From Paracoccus yibinensis (GTDB taxonomy: Bacteria; Pseudomonadota; Alphaproteobacteria; Rhodobacterales; Rhodobacteraceae), in the NCBI RefSeq assembly GCF_030846195.1, contig NZ_JAVCWH010000001.1, forward strand, positions 496,001-560,000: a stretch of DNA of 64,000 bases. The letters are read 5' to 3'. The position numbers were made by a program, and so were the translations under genes. Shown here in pieces: positions 1 through 7,833 of this stretch. Below the pieces are notes generated by a model. That model made no database searches and was not told where the DNA came from. It saw only the letters and a program-made list of their open reading frames with translations. The first letter of the stretch is position 1. Every line of letters begins with the position of its first letter.

Positions 1-1058
1 TGCAAAAGCAGATCCGGCTCAGCCGCGATGACGGCCCGCAGCAATTCCGCTTCGACCTGGCGATGGGACCGGACCGGGTGGCCAAGGCCAACTATCGCTA
101 TCGCACGGTGGTTCATTTCACCGGGTCCATGGTGACGGCCGAACATCCCCCCGCCGGGGGATGGAATGCAGGCACGGGCGAGGTCCTGGTCATCAGTTAT
201 GCCCAGTTGGGCCAGGTCAAGGTCGATCTGCTGCTGGCGCCCATGCCGCCCGAGGTCGCTTCCGTGGATGTGACGCTGACCTATCCCGATCCCACGGCGC
301 GCGGCGCGGTCAAGACCGTGACCCTGTCCCCCGCCAGCCCCACGGGCAGTTGGCTGGTCTCGGTTCCCGCCGGGGGGGCGATCCGGCCCTATCGCGTGGA
401 CCGCCTTTACCGCATGACCGACGGCACCACCCTGACCCTTCCGCCCGAGGAAAACGCCGCCGAGACGCTGACCATTACCAGCCCGTTCGAGGCGCGGGTG
501 CCGACCACCTTCATTGCACGCGGTAATTTCCAGACCGAAGTGACGGCGATCTTCGTCACGGCCACCTATGCCGACCCGGCCCATGACCTGACCGAACGGG
601 CCACGTTGGAACTGAACGATAGGATTCGCACCCTTACATGGACCGCACGCCAGGTCGATCGCGACCTGACGCGCTTCGACTATCAGGTCAAGGTTCTGCG
701 TCACGACGGGTCCGAATCCACGACCGACCACAGCGGCAACCTGGGCGAGACGATCACAGTCGGACCCAGCGGGACCGGCTCGGTCGAGGTGATCGTTGAT
801 ACAGCACTGGTCGATTGGGCTCGCTTTGCCCGCGTCATGGTGACGCTGGAATACGAGGATCCGGCCCACAACATATCCCTGCGTAAGCCGCTGCTGTTTT
901 CCGATATGGGACCTATGGTCCAGACCTGGTCCTGGCTGATCGCGGACCCCGCAAGGCGCGGCTTCCGCTATACGGTGCGCCGTGTGGGGCGCAACGCCGC
1001 CGACGACATCATCGAGCCGCCGGTCGATACCGACGATCCCTTTGTCGTGCTGCGGTAA
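1..1058 (+). CDS. Hypothetical protein with tandem ~95-residue repeats (5' end outside window)
   Basis: The reading frame is open from position 3, before the first ATG at 63, so the true start lies upstream and this is a C-terminal part. Counting from the ATG at 63, a motif of the form VTLxYxDP recurs at about residues 70, 165 and 260, an exact spacing of 95. Each copy is followed about 35 residues later by a Tyr-rich strand (PYRV, FDYQV, FRYTV). A fourth YRYRTV strand near residue 11 is the end of an earlier repeat. The pattern suggests chained beta-sandwich domains with an adhesive or scaffold role; that is inference. No signal or catalytic motif is seen in this part. It ends 10 bases before the next gene, with which it is probably cotranscribed. 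I do not recognise the family. Confidence 0.8.
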   Translation, partial: QKQIRLSRDDGPQQFRFDLAMGPDRVAKANYRYRTVVHFTGSMVTAEHPPAGGWNAGTGEVLVISYAQLGQVKVDLLLAPMPPEVASVDVTLTYPDPTARGAVKTVTLSPASPTGSWLVSVPAGGAIRPYRVDRLYRMTDGTTLTLPPEENAAETLTITSPFEARVPTTFIARGNFQTEVTAIFVTATYADPAHDLTERATLELNDRIRTLTWTARQVDRDLTRFDYQVKVLRHDGSESTTDHSGNLGETITVGPSGTGSVEVIVDTALVDWARFARVMVTLEYEDPAHNISLRKPLLFSDMGPMVQTWSWLIADPARRGFRYTVRRVGRNAADDIIEPPVDTDDPFVVLR

Positions 1059-1068
1059 GGGGGCGGCC

Positions 1069-3321
1069 ATGGCAAACGCTCTGCTCAGCGTCACGCAGGA
1101 AACGGCCCAGCCGGTCCAGGTCAGCCCCCGCCCGCGCCGCGCGGCCGCCGACATGGGGATGGTCATGCGCGCCGCGCATATGGCGATGATCGCCCCGCCC
1201 GTGTTCCTGGCAGCCAATGAACCCTCGCAGGACGGCCGCGCCTTTCCAACCGTCGATGGACGCCACCTTGCCCGCCCCCTGCTGGCGCTGGGGCAGCGGG
1301 GCGGAACCTTTCCCGGCCCCGACGTGGCCTTCCTGAAGGAAATCGACGGTTCGACCTATCTGCACATCGCCCTGCGCCAGACCCTGCCGCCGGGCACCCC
1401 CGAAGGCACCGAACTTCTGGGTTCCCTGTCCCGCCCGCCCCGCATCCAGTGGGCGGGCGGGGAATTCGTGCTGCCCGACCCCACGCCCGTTGACGACAGC
1501 GACGGCGTGGGCGGGCAGATGCGCATTCTGGCGCCCCTGAGTCCCGATCTGGTGGCGCAACTGGTCCAAGCCATGACCGACCCGGCGGCGGGCTGCGTGC
1601 TGGTCGCCGAATATTCGGCCTTCTACCGGCTGCGCAGCGATGTCCCTGCGGACCCGCCGGACCGGCCCCGACCGCCTTGGCACAGGCCGCGCCCCTGGCC
1701 GCGCCACCCGTTCGACCCGCATGAGTTGCCCATGCACCGGCCGCAGACGCTGGACATTGGCGAATTGCACCGGCTGGACGTGACGATCCCGGCACATGCC
1801 ATGGTCGTGGCCCCTGACGCCGCAGGCCCGCCCTCCCTTCAGACCGCCGCCCTTGTCAGCAACGCCGCGCGCATCTCGCCCGAGCTGCTGGAGCATTGGA
1901 AGGGGCGGCAAGTCATCGACATCCCCGATTTCTGGATCGGCCCCGCGCAGACAGAGGAGCGGGACGTCACAGCCAGCTTCGTCCGGCAGGTGCCATTCTT
2001 CTTCGACCGGACACTGGATCAGAACCTCGGCGTGTTCCGCGCGATTTCCGGCGCGGCGATCCTGCCGACCGAGTGGCAGGACAGCGAATGGGGCACCCTG
2101 CGTCCGGCGGAATTCGTCAACACCGTCTATCTGCTGCCGCACGAATACCGGCTGGCCTATGACGCCGCGCGCGGCCTGCCGCACATGCTGCCCGTGCAAT
2201 ACGCCGCACCTGATGGCAGCCGCCGCCTGCGCGTGCTGCTGCGCACCGAACCCTGGTACGATCCTGCCCGCGTGGCGGGCCTGCAGGCGGCCCTGTCCCG
2301 GACAGGCGGCGGCGCCTATGTCCATCCGCAGGTGATCGCGGGGGGCGTCGCGGGCGCGCGGCTGACCCTGAACACCATCTTCCCCGAGGATATCGCCGTC
2401 GAACACGATGAAGGCGCAGATGGCGTCGATATCGACATGACCTCGCCCTTCGACCTGACGCTGGACGTCAGCGAGGAATATTACACCCTTCTGGCCACCA
2501 TCCTGACCGGTCCCGTTGGCCTGACCGGATCGGTTCAGGTGACGCTGACCCGGGCCGCGGACGGCGCCCCTGCCGCACTGCGCCGGGTGCCGCTGGTCCT
2601 GACCTTCCAGCGACTGGGCGCGCTGCCCGTGGCGGAATTCGTGGCGACCGCGACGATCAACCCGGAACGCGTCGATCTGACCAATCGCGCTGCCCAGGCG
2701 GTAACCGTCGCGGGGGCCGAGGCGTCCCTGTTGTTGCTAGACGAAAACGCCCTGATGCCCGCAGCCGTCCTTGTCGCCCGCCCGGCCGAGGCTTTGCCCC
2801 TGACCATCCCGCCCGGGGGCAACGCGACCCTGACCTTTGCCCCGGTGGCCGCGCCCGAGGGTTCGGTCTGGAACACCGTGGTCCCCGTCCTGACCGGCGT
2901 CACCGCCGCCGTGGATCCCGATGCCGCCCTGCGCGGGATCCATGCGCTTGCCCCTGCGGGCGCCTCGGGCTGGCGGCTGCGGATCCTGTCGCCGCAACTG
3001 GCCCAGGCCGGTGCCACGCCGGATCCCGATCCCATGATCGCGGTCGAGGTGCGCATGACGCGCCCCGGCGCCGCCGGTCCCGTGCAGGTCACGCTCATGG
3101 CCGGCGAAGCCGAACGGACGGTGACCTTTCCCCGCAGCCTGGACGACCTAATTCCAGCAACAGCGGGCGGAGGCGGGACGGCGGGCGACGGATTCCTGCG
3201 CCTGACGGTGGCCGCGCGGGGCGTCTGGCCGACGGGTTTCGGTCCCTGGACGGACCCTGCCGAGAACGTGGGCGACACGCTGTTCGTCTTCGTGCCGCCG
3301 CGCGATGGGGGAACGGGATGA
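1069..3321 (+). CDS. Hypothetical 750-residue protein, second gene of the accessory operon
   Basis: The ATG at 1069 follows a G-rich ribosome site (AAGGGGGCGG) just after the upstream stop, so I prefer it to the longer frame opening at 982, which overlaps the previous gene. The 750-residue product has no signal peptide or clear membrane span. It has a Pro/Arg/His-rich linker near residues 200-230. The C-terminal half (about 470-740) alternates short hydrophobic strands with Gly/Pro turns, as in stacked beta domains, and includes a PGGNATLTF strand typical of Ig-like or ASPM-like folds. The stop overlaps the next start (ATGA at 3318-3321), so translation is coupled. I cannot assign a function. 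Confidence 0.8.
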   Translation: MANALLSVTQETAQPVQVSPRPRRAAADMGMVMRAAHMAMIAPPVFLAANEPSQDGRAFPTVDGRHLARPLLALGQRGGTFPGPDVAFLKEIDGSTYLHIALRQTLPPGTPEGTELLGSLSRPPRIQWAGGEFVLPDPTPVDDSDGVGGQMRILAPLSPDLVAQLVQAMTDPAAGCVLVAEYSAFYRLRSDVPADPPDRPRPPWHRPRPWPRHPFDPHELPMHRPQTLDIGELHRLDVTIPAHAMVVAPDAAGPPSLQTAALVSNAARISPELLEHWKGRQVIDIPDFWIGPAQTEERDVTASFVRQVPFFFDRTLDQNLGVFRAISGAAILPTEWQDSEWGTLRPAEFVNTVYLLPHEYRLAYDAARGLPHMLPVQYAAPDGSRRLRVLLRTEPWYDPARVAGLQAALSRTGGGAYVHPQVIAGGVAGARLTLNTIFPEDIAVEHDEGADGVDIDMTSPFDLTLDVSEEYYTLLATILTGPVGLTGSVQVTLTRAADGAPAALRRVPLVLTFQRLGALPVAEFVATATINPERVDLTNRAAQAVTVAGAEASLLLLDENALMPAAVLVARPAEALPLTIPPGGNATLTFAPVAAPEGSVWNTVVPVLTGVTAAVDPDAALRGIHALAPAGASGWRLRILSPQLAQAGATPDPDPMIAVEVRMTRPGAAGPVQVTLMAGEAERTVTFPRSLDDLIPATAGGGGTAGDGFLRLTVAARGVWPTGFGPWTDPAENVGDTLFVFVPPRDGGTG

Positions 3322-5408
3322 TGACCGCTGACATCCTTGCCGTGACCGCCCGCCGCCTGATGGCGATGCAGGGACCGGACGGGTTGTGGGGCGCCTTCCG
3401 CCTGCGTCCCGGCGAAAGCCGCGAATGGATCGGTGCCGTCGCGGGCTTCGCCCTGGCCGAGGCTGCAGCGTCTGGACGCCTGCCCCCTGCCCTGGCGGCA
3501 TCCGCAAGGGCCTGCGCCGGACGGGCCGCGTGCGCCTTGCGCGCCCGCGAACGGCCCGGCGGCGGCTGGGGCTATGACGCCAGCGTCCCGCCCGACAGCG
3601 ACAGCACCGCCGCAGCCCTGCGCCTGTTCGCCGCACTTGGACAGGATGCGCCCGCGTCGGTCGTCTTCCTGGCGGCGCAGGGCAACCCCACGGACGGCTG
3701 GTCCACCTATGGCCCGATGCGGTCCTGGGACCACTGGTCCCTGCCCTGCCCCGAGGTTGACGGCGCCTGCGCCCTGGCCCTTTCCGCTGCGGGGGCGGTG
3801 GATCGGGACGAATTGGCGACCTTGTGGCGCAAGCGGCTGGCCCTGGGTCAGGACGCGGGCGGACACTGGCGCGCCTATTGGTGGCCCGGTCCCGGCGTCG
3901 CCACGCTTGCAGCGATCGAGGTATGGGTTGCAGCTGGCCGCCCCGCCCCGTATCCCCGCCTTCCCGACCCCGCCACGCCGGACATGTCCGCCTTGGACGC
4001 AGTGACGCTGGCGCAGGCGCGCGGGCTGCTGGATCCGGCAGAAGGCCTTTCGGCCTTGGCCGAGGCCTGCGTGCGGATGGACCGGCCGGGACAATGGCCC
4101 GCCGATGCGGTGCTGCTGGCCCCGCCGCGCCATCCGGCATCCCCTCCGGGCGATTCCAGCCTCGAAGGGCGGGGCGTCATGACGACCGCCGCCGCCCTGC
4201 GCGCCCTGATGGCCCTGCCCGCCTGTCAGGCGCCACGGTCGATCCGGCGCCCCGTGCCCCCTGTGGCGCAGGGCCTTGGGACGCTGGCCGAAACCCTGGG
4301 CCTGTCCCGGCAAGCCGCGCATCTGGCACGGCGGGCGGGCGCGACACTGCTGAACCCCTTGCTGGCACCGCCGGTCCCCTGGCCGAACAAGGCCGTCTCC
4401 AGCCTGGCGCGCGGCTGGCCGGTCGAATTTTCCGCGACGCTTGACCCCGACCTCCGCCCCGCGCTGCGCCTGGCCTGCGACCTGGGCGATCCGCGCCTGT
4501 CGGCGCCGGGCCGGGCCTGGGTGGCCCGTGCGTCCCTAGTCCGCGCGGCCCGGAAGCTGGAGATGGATCCGCAGCCGCTGCGATCAGGTCTGGCGCCGCT
4601 GATCGCATCGGCGCACCAGTGCGATCCGGGCGAACGTTTCCTGATCTGGGGCGGAATGGACCTGATGGACGGCCCGCAGGAACCGCAACCGATCCTGAAG
4701 GCCTATGCCAACCTGGCCTTGGCCGGTCGGGATCCCGCCGACCGGCTGAAGCTTGCCGCGCGGATCGTCGCGGCTGCTGGAGGCACGGATGTCGGGGCGG
4801 ATCTGCTGGCGCTGAACGCCGCCCTTGGGGCTGGCCATCCGCAGCAGATGGGCCTTGCCCTGACGGCGCAGGGTCTGGCGGGTGCCAAGGTCTATTGGGA
4901 GTTGCCGCATTACGACGCGGCGGCGGTGGCGCGCATGGCCGTGGCCGTGGGACTGACCAACCTGCCCGACACCTTTACCCCCGAAATTCCCGGCATCGCC
5001 AGTCATGCCTCGGCCCTGCGCGTGCTGTCGGGGCTGGCGGTCCATATCCATCCGGTCCGGGGGCTGGCACCCGAACTGACCTTGGCGGTCCAGGCGCCCC
5101 AGGGCGTCACCTGGCGCGACGCGCACGAGGCCGCGTCGATCGCCGCCTGGGCCGCTGGGATGGGCCTTTCGGCCAAGCCCGCCCTGGCGCTGATGGCCGC
5201 GCTGCGGTCCGAGGGCCCGGCCCCCCGAAGCCTGCACACGCTGACCCTGCGTGCCGATGGGCGCCTGCGGGCGGCGGTCTATTTCCACGCCGATGGCTGG
5301 CTGGGCCGCCACCTGACCCGTCCAGCGTCGCCAAAGCCCTTGTCACAGCCCATTCCGATGCCGCCGCGCCACCCAGGCCCGGCCCCCCTGCAAGGAGGAT
5401 TGTCATGA
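3318..5408 (+). CDS. Terpene-cyclase-like alpha/alpha-toroid protein of unknown function
   Basis: This 696-residue protein starts by ATGA overlap with the previous gene; a second ATG lies at 3321. The N-terminal part resembles squalene-hopene cyclase and prenyltransferase toroids. A QW-like motif, QGPDGLW, is at residues 18-24. Residues 81-97 carry GGGWGYD followed by PPDSDSTA, at the place of the cyclase DxDD acid motif. Here it reads DSDS, so the fourth Asp is missing. The C-terminal 250 residues differ and contain two separated strands (KVYWELP, RAAVYF) reminiscent of ABBA-type aromatic prenyltransferases; that resemblance is weak. No transmembrane segment is obvious. The toroid relationship is fairly safe but enzymatic activity is not. 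It lies between an unknown protein and a tyrosinase in one coupled operon. Confidence 0.7.
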   Translation: MMTADILAVTARRLMAMQGPDGLWGAFRLRPGESREWIGAVAGFALAEAAASGRLPPALAASARACAGRAACALRARERPGGGWGYDASVPPDSDSTAAALRLFAALGQDAPASVVFLAAQGNPTDGWSTYGPMRSWDHWSLPCPEVDGACALALSAAGAVDRDELATLWRKRLALGQDAGGHWRAYWWPGPGVATLAAIEVWVAAGRPAPYPRLPDPATPDMSALDAVTLAQARGLLDPAEGLSALAEACVRMDRPGQWPADAVLLAPPRHPASPPGDSSLEGRGVMTTAAALRALMALPACQAPRSIRRPVPPVAQGLGTLAETLGLSRQAAHLARRAGATLLNPLLAPPVPWPNKAVSSLARGWPVEFSATLDPDLRPALRLACDLGDPRLSAPGRAWVARASLVRAARKLEMDPQPLRSGLAPLIASAHQCDPGERFLIWGGMDLMDGPQEPQPILKAYANLALAGRDPADRLKLAARIVAAAGGTDVGADLLALNAALGAGHPQQMGLALTAQGLAGAKVYWELPHYDAAAVARMAVAVGLTNLPDTFTPEIPGIASHASALRVLSGLAVHIHPVRGLAPELTLAVQAPQGVTWRDAHEAASIAAWAAGMGLSAKPALALMAALRSEGPAPRSLHTLTLRADGRLRAAVYFHADGWLGRHLTRPASPKPLSQPIPMPPRHPGPAPLQGGLS

Positions 5409-6919
5409 CATCCGATCACCACGACAACGCCCGCCTGTCGCGGCGCGGCTTTCTGGGAACCGCCGCCCTTGGCGGGGCCGCAGCCCTCGGCATGGCCTTT
5501 CCTGCCAGCGTTCCCGCCCAGCCGGGCGGCGGGTCCAGCGGGTCGGGCACCGGCACCGCGCAGGGCACCCGCGTGCGCCGCAACATCTATGCCCTGGCCC
5601 AGACCGCCGAGGGACGCGCAATGATCGAGGCCTATCGCACGGGCGTCAAGGCGATGATGGCCAAGCCCTATTCCGATGTCACAAGCTGGCGCTTCCAGGC
5701 GGCGATCCATCTGCCGAACCCGGCCGATGCCAGTGATTTCGCCAATCTGCCGGTGGAATTGCAGCTTTACCTCGACCGCGCGAACCTGTGCCAGCACCGC
5801 AACCTGCGCTTCCTGCCCTGGCACCGGATGTATGTCTATTTCTTCGAACGGATCGTGCGCAAGGCGTCGGGCAAGGCGGACTTCACGCTGCCCTACTGGA
5901 ACTACACCGACAGTTCCGCCGAACGCGCCCTGCCCGAGGCATTCCGCAATCCCGCCTCGGAATCCGCGAACGCCCTGTTCCGCAGCGCGCGCGGGCCGGG
6001 GATCAACACCGGCACGCCACTGGACAGCGCGTCGGTCAGCACCTCGGCGGCCTTCAACGAAACCTCTGCCGCGCCAGCGGGGGCCAGGCCGGGGTTCTAT
6101 CAGGAAATCGAAAGCCAGCCCCATAACATCATCCACGTGATGCTGGGCGGCGACGGGCTGATGTCCGACCCCGCGACCGCCGCGCTGGATCCGATCTTCT
6201 GGCTGCATCACTGCAACATCGACCGGCTGTGGACCCGCTGGAACGCGCGGGGGCGGCCCAACATCAGCGACGGCGCCTTTCTTGGCCGCGTCCACCGCTT
6301 CTGGGACGAGGACGGCAACCTGGTCGAGATGACCACGCGCGAGGTGATGGATACCGTCACCCGGCTCGATTATCGCTATGACGACGCCACTGGTCCCGAG
6401 GCGGGCGAGGTGATCCTGGCCAATGCCGGCACCGGGGTCGAGGCGGGCGTTCCGGTCAGCGAACTGGCCGCATCCCTTGGCCCCGTCACCCTGTCGCGCC
6501 AAGGCGTCAGCATCGAAACGCAGCCCGTGGTCGAGGCAGGCGGACCCGAGCTGTTCGCCACGACGACGGCCGACCAGCTGGCCGAGCCGGTCGTGCTGCG
6601 GCTGGACGACATCCGCTTCGACACGCCCCCGCGCACTGTGTTCGAGGTCTATCTGAACGCCCCCGAAGGCAGCGCCCGCGACATGGATCCGGCCTACTTC
6701 GTGGGGCTGTTCGCGCCCTTCACCCCGCCGGAAGGTGGCGACACCTATGATGAGGCTTTCGATGTCAGCGGCCTGATCAACCGCCAGATCCAGGCGGGCA
6801 TCTATGACGGCGGCTCGCTCGACGTGCAGATCGTGCCCCGCGCGCCCGCTGCCGACCCAGGCGTCGAGGCAGGACCGCTGCCCGAGATCACCGTGGGCCG
6901 TGTGTCGCTGATCCGGTGA
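5405..6919 (+). CDS. Tat-exported tyrosinase-family copper oxidase
   Basis: The start at 5405 follows a perfect AAGGAGG site and overlaps the upstream stop (ATGA); the frame is open further upstream but that part is spurious. The 504-residue product begins with a twin-arginine signal (SRRGFLG, residues 12-18, then an Ala-rich core), so it should fold with copper inside the cell and be exported. Type-3 copper ligands are visible: H102, H131 and H140 (in FLPWH) for CuA; H240 and H244 (HNIIH) plus H268/H269 (FWLHHCNIDRLW) for CuB. This is the tyrosinase/catechol oxidase fold (PF00264). It oxidises phenols to o-quinones. About 200 extra C-terminal residues, rich in beta strands, may shield the active site. 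No separate caddie protein is evident nearby. Confidence 0.9.
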   Translation: MTSDHHDNARLSRRGFLGTAALGGAAALGMAFPASVPAQPGGGSSGSGTGTAQGTRVRRNIYALAQTAEGRAMIEAYRTGVKAMMAKPYSDVTSWRFQAAIHLPNPADASDFANLPVELQLYLDRANLCQHRNLRFLPWHRMYVYFFERIVRKASGKADFTLPYWNYTDSSAERALPEAFRNPASESANALFRSARGPGINTGTPLDSASVSTSAAFNETSAAPAGARPGFYQEIESQPHNIIHVMLGGDGLMSDPATAALDPIFWLHHCNIDRLWTRWNARGRPNISDGAFLGRVHRFWDEDGNLVEMTTREVMDTVTRLDYRYDDATGPEAGEVILANAGTGVEAGVPVSELAASLGPVTLSRQGVSIETQPVVEAGGPELFATTTADQLAEPVVLRLDDIRFDTPPRTVFEVYLNAPEGSARDMDPAYFVGLFAPFTPPEGGDTYDEAFDVSGLINRQIQAGIYDGGSLDVQIVPRAPAADPGVEAGPLPEITVGRVSLIR

Positions 6920-7833
6920 CAGCGATGGAATTGTTCAGCGTCAGCAACCGGCCCTTCGACACGCCCCCGGCGGCCCCCGATCCGGTGGCCCCGGTCGAGG
7001 CGGGACAGATCGCCCCGGTCCCCGCCCCCGGACCCACACCTGCGACAGGCTTCCAGCCCCCACGGCCCGGCCCGCGGGCGCGCAATCCCGTCACAGGGCT
7101 GGAAACCGTGATCGGCAACGACGAACGCCAGCGCGTGCCCGATGCGGGCGGCGATCCCTGGCGGCGGATCTGCCAGCTTGACCTGATCGGGCCGCGCGGC
7201 ACCTTCAAGGGCACCGGCTGGCTGGCGGGACCGGCGACGGTCATCACCGCCGGGCACTGCGTGCATTATCCGTCCTTCTTCGGCGGCTGGGCCGACCGGA
7301 TCGTGGTCGCGGCCGGGCGGACCGGCGACAGCTACCCCTTCGGCAAGATCGAATCCGTGCATTTCTCGACCCTGAATGTCTGGGTCGATGGCTTGGCTGC
7401 CGACCACGACATTGCCGCGATCCATCTGTCCGAGGCCCTGGGCGACCGGACCGGGATCTTTCCGGTCAAGATATGCGCCGATGCCGACCTGATCGGCCGG
7501 ATGGTCAACGTGTCCGGCTATCCGACCGACAAGGAATTCGCCAAGGTCCAGTATCACCACGCCAATCGCATCATGGCGGTGACACCCCGGCGGCTGTTCT
7601 ATGACATCGACACCGTCAGCGGCCAATCGGGCGCGCCGGTCTGGGCACAGGATGCCCCCGACAGCCCGGCGGTCTGCGTGGGCCTGCACGCCTATGGCAT
7701 TCCGGGAACACCCATCGACCTGCACATCACCGCGAATTCCGCCCCCCGGTTCGACGATGCCGTCCTGGCGATCCTGCGGGACTGGGTAAAGGCGGATTGC
7801 GAGCGGCTGGGACTGCCGGTGCCGGTGATCTAG
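6916..7833 (+). CDS. V8-like trypsin-fold serine protease
   Basis: A GTG at 6916 overlaps the tyrosinase stop (GTGA); an ATG at 6925 is an equally possible start. The 305-residue product opens with a Pro/Ala-rich stretch (residues 15-55). Then comes a segment like that of the V8/glutamyl-endopeptidase family (VIGNDER near 65-71), followed by the chymotrypsin fold. The triad is visible as H114 (TAGHC), D165 (DHDIAAIHL) and S238 (GQSGAPVW). No signal peptide is seen, so it may act in the cytoplasm or be exported by another route. Its 3' end shares a CTAG with the convergent gene. A second trypsin-like protease lies 2.4 kb further on. Confidence 0.9.
   Translation: MTAMELFSVSNRPFDTPPAAPDPVAPVEAGQIAPVPAPGPTPATGFQPPRPGPRARNPVTGLETVIGNDERQRVPDAGGDPWRRICQLDLIGPRGTFKGTGWLAGPATVITAGHCVHYPSFFGGWADRIVVAAGRTGDSYPFGKIESVHFSTLNVWVDGLAADHDIAAIHLSEALGDRTGIFPVKICADADLIGRMVNVSGYPTDKEFAKVQYHHANRIMAVTPRRLFYDIDTVSGQSGAPVWAQDAPDSPAVCVGLHAYGIPGTPIDLHITANSAPRFDDAVLAILRDWVKADCERLGLPVPVI

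Noticed and set aside
2535..4322. 595-codon minus-strand frame
   Set aside because: Shadow of the two plus-strand genes; Arg/Gly/Pro-rich and crossing a coupled ATGA junction.
4619..5404. N-terminal extension of the tyrosinase frame
   Set aside because: It overlaps the toroid gene; the AAGGAGG site and Tat signal fix the start at 5405.
3318..6919. A terpene biosynthetic gene cluster
   Set aside because: The DxDD motif is altered to DSDS and no isoprenoid-supply, prenyl diphosphate or P450 genes are present, so product formation cannot be claimed.
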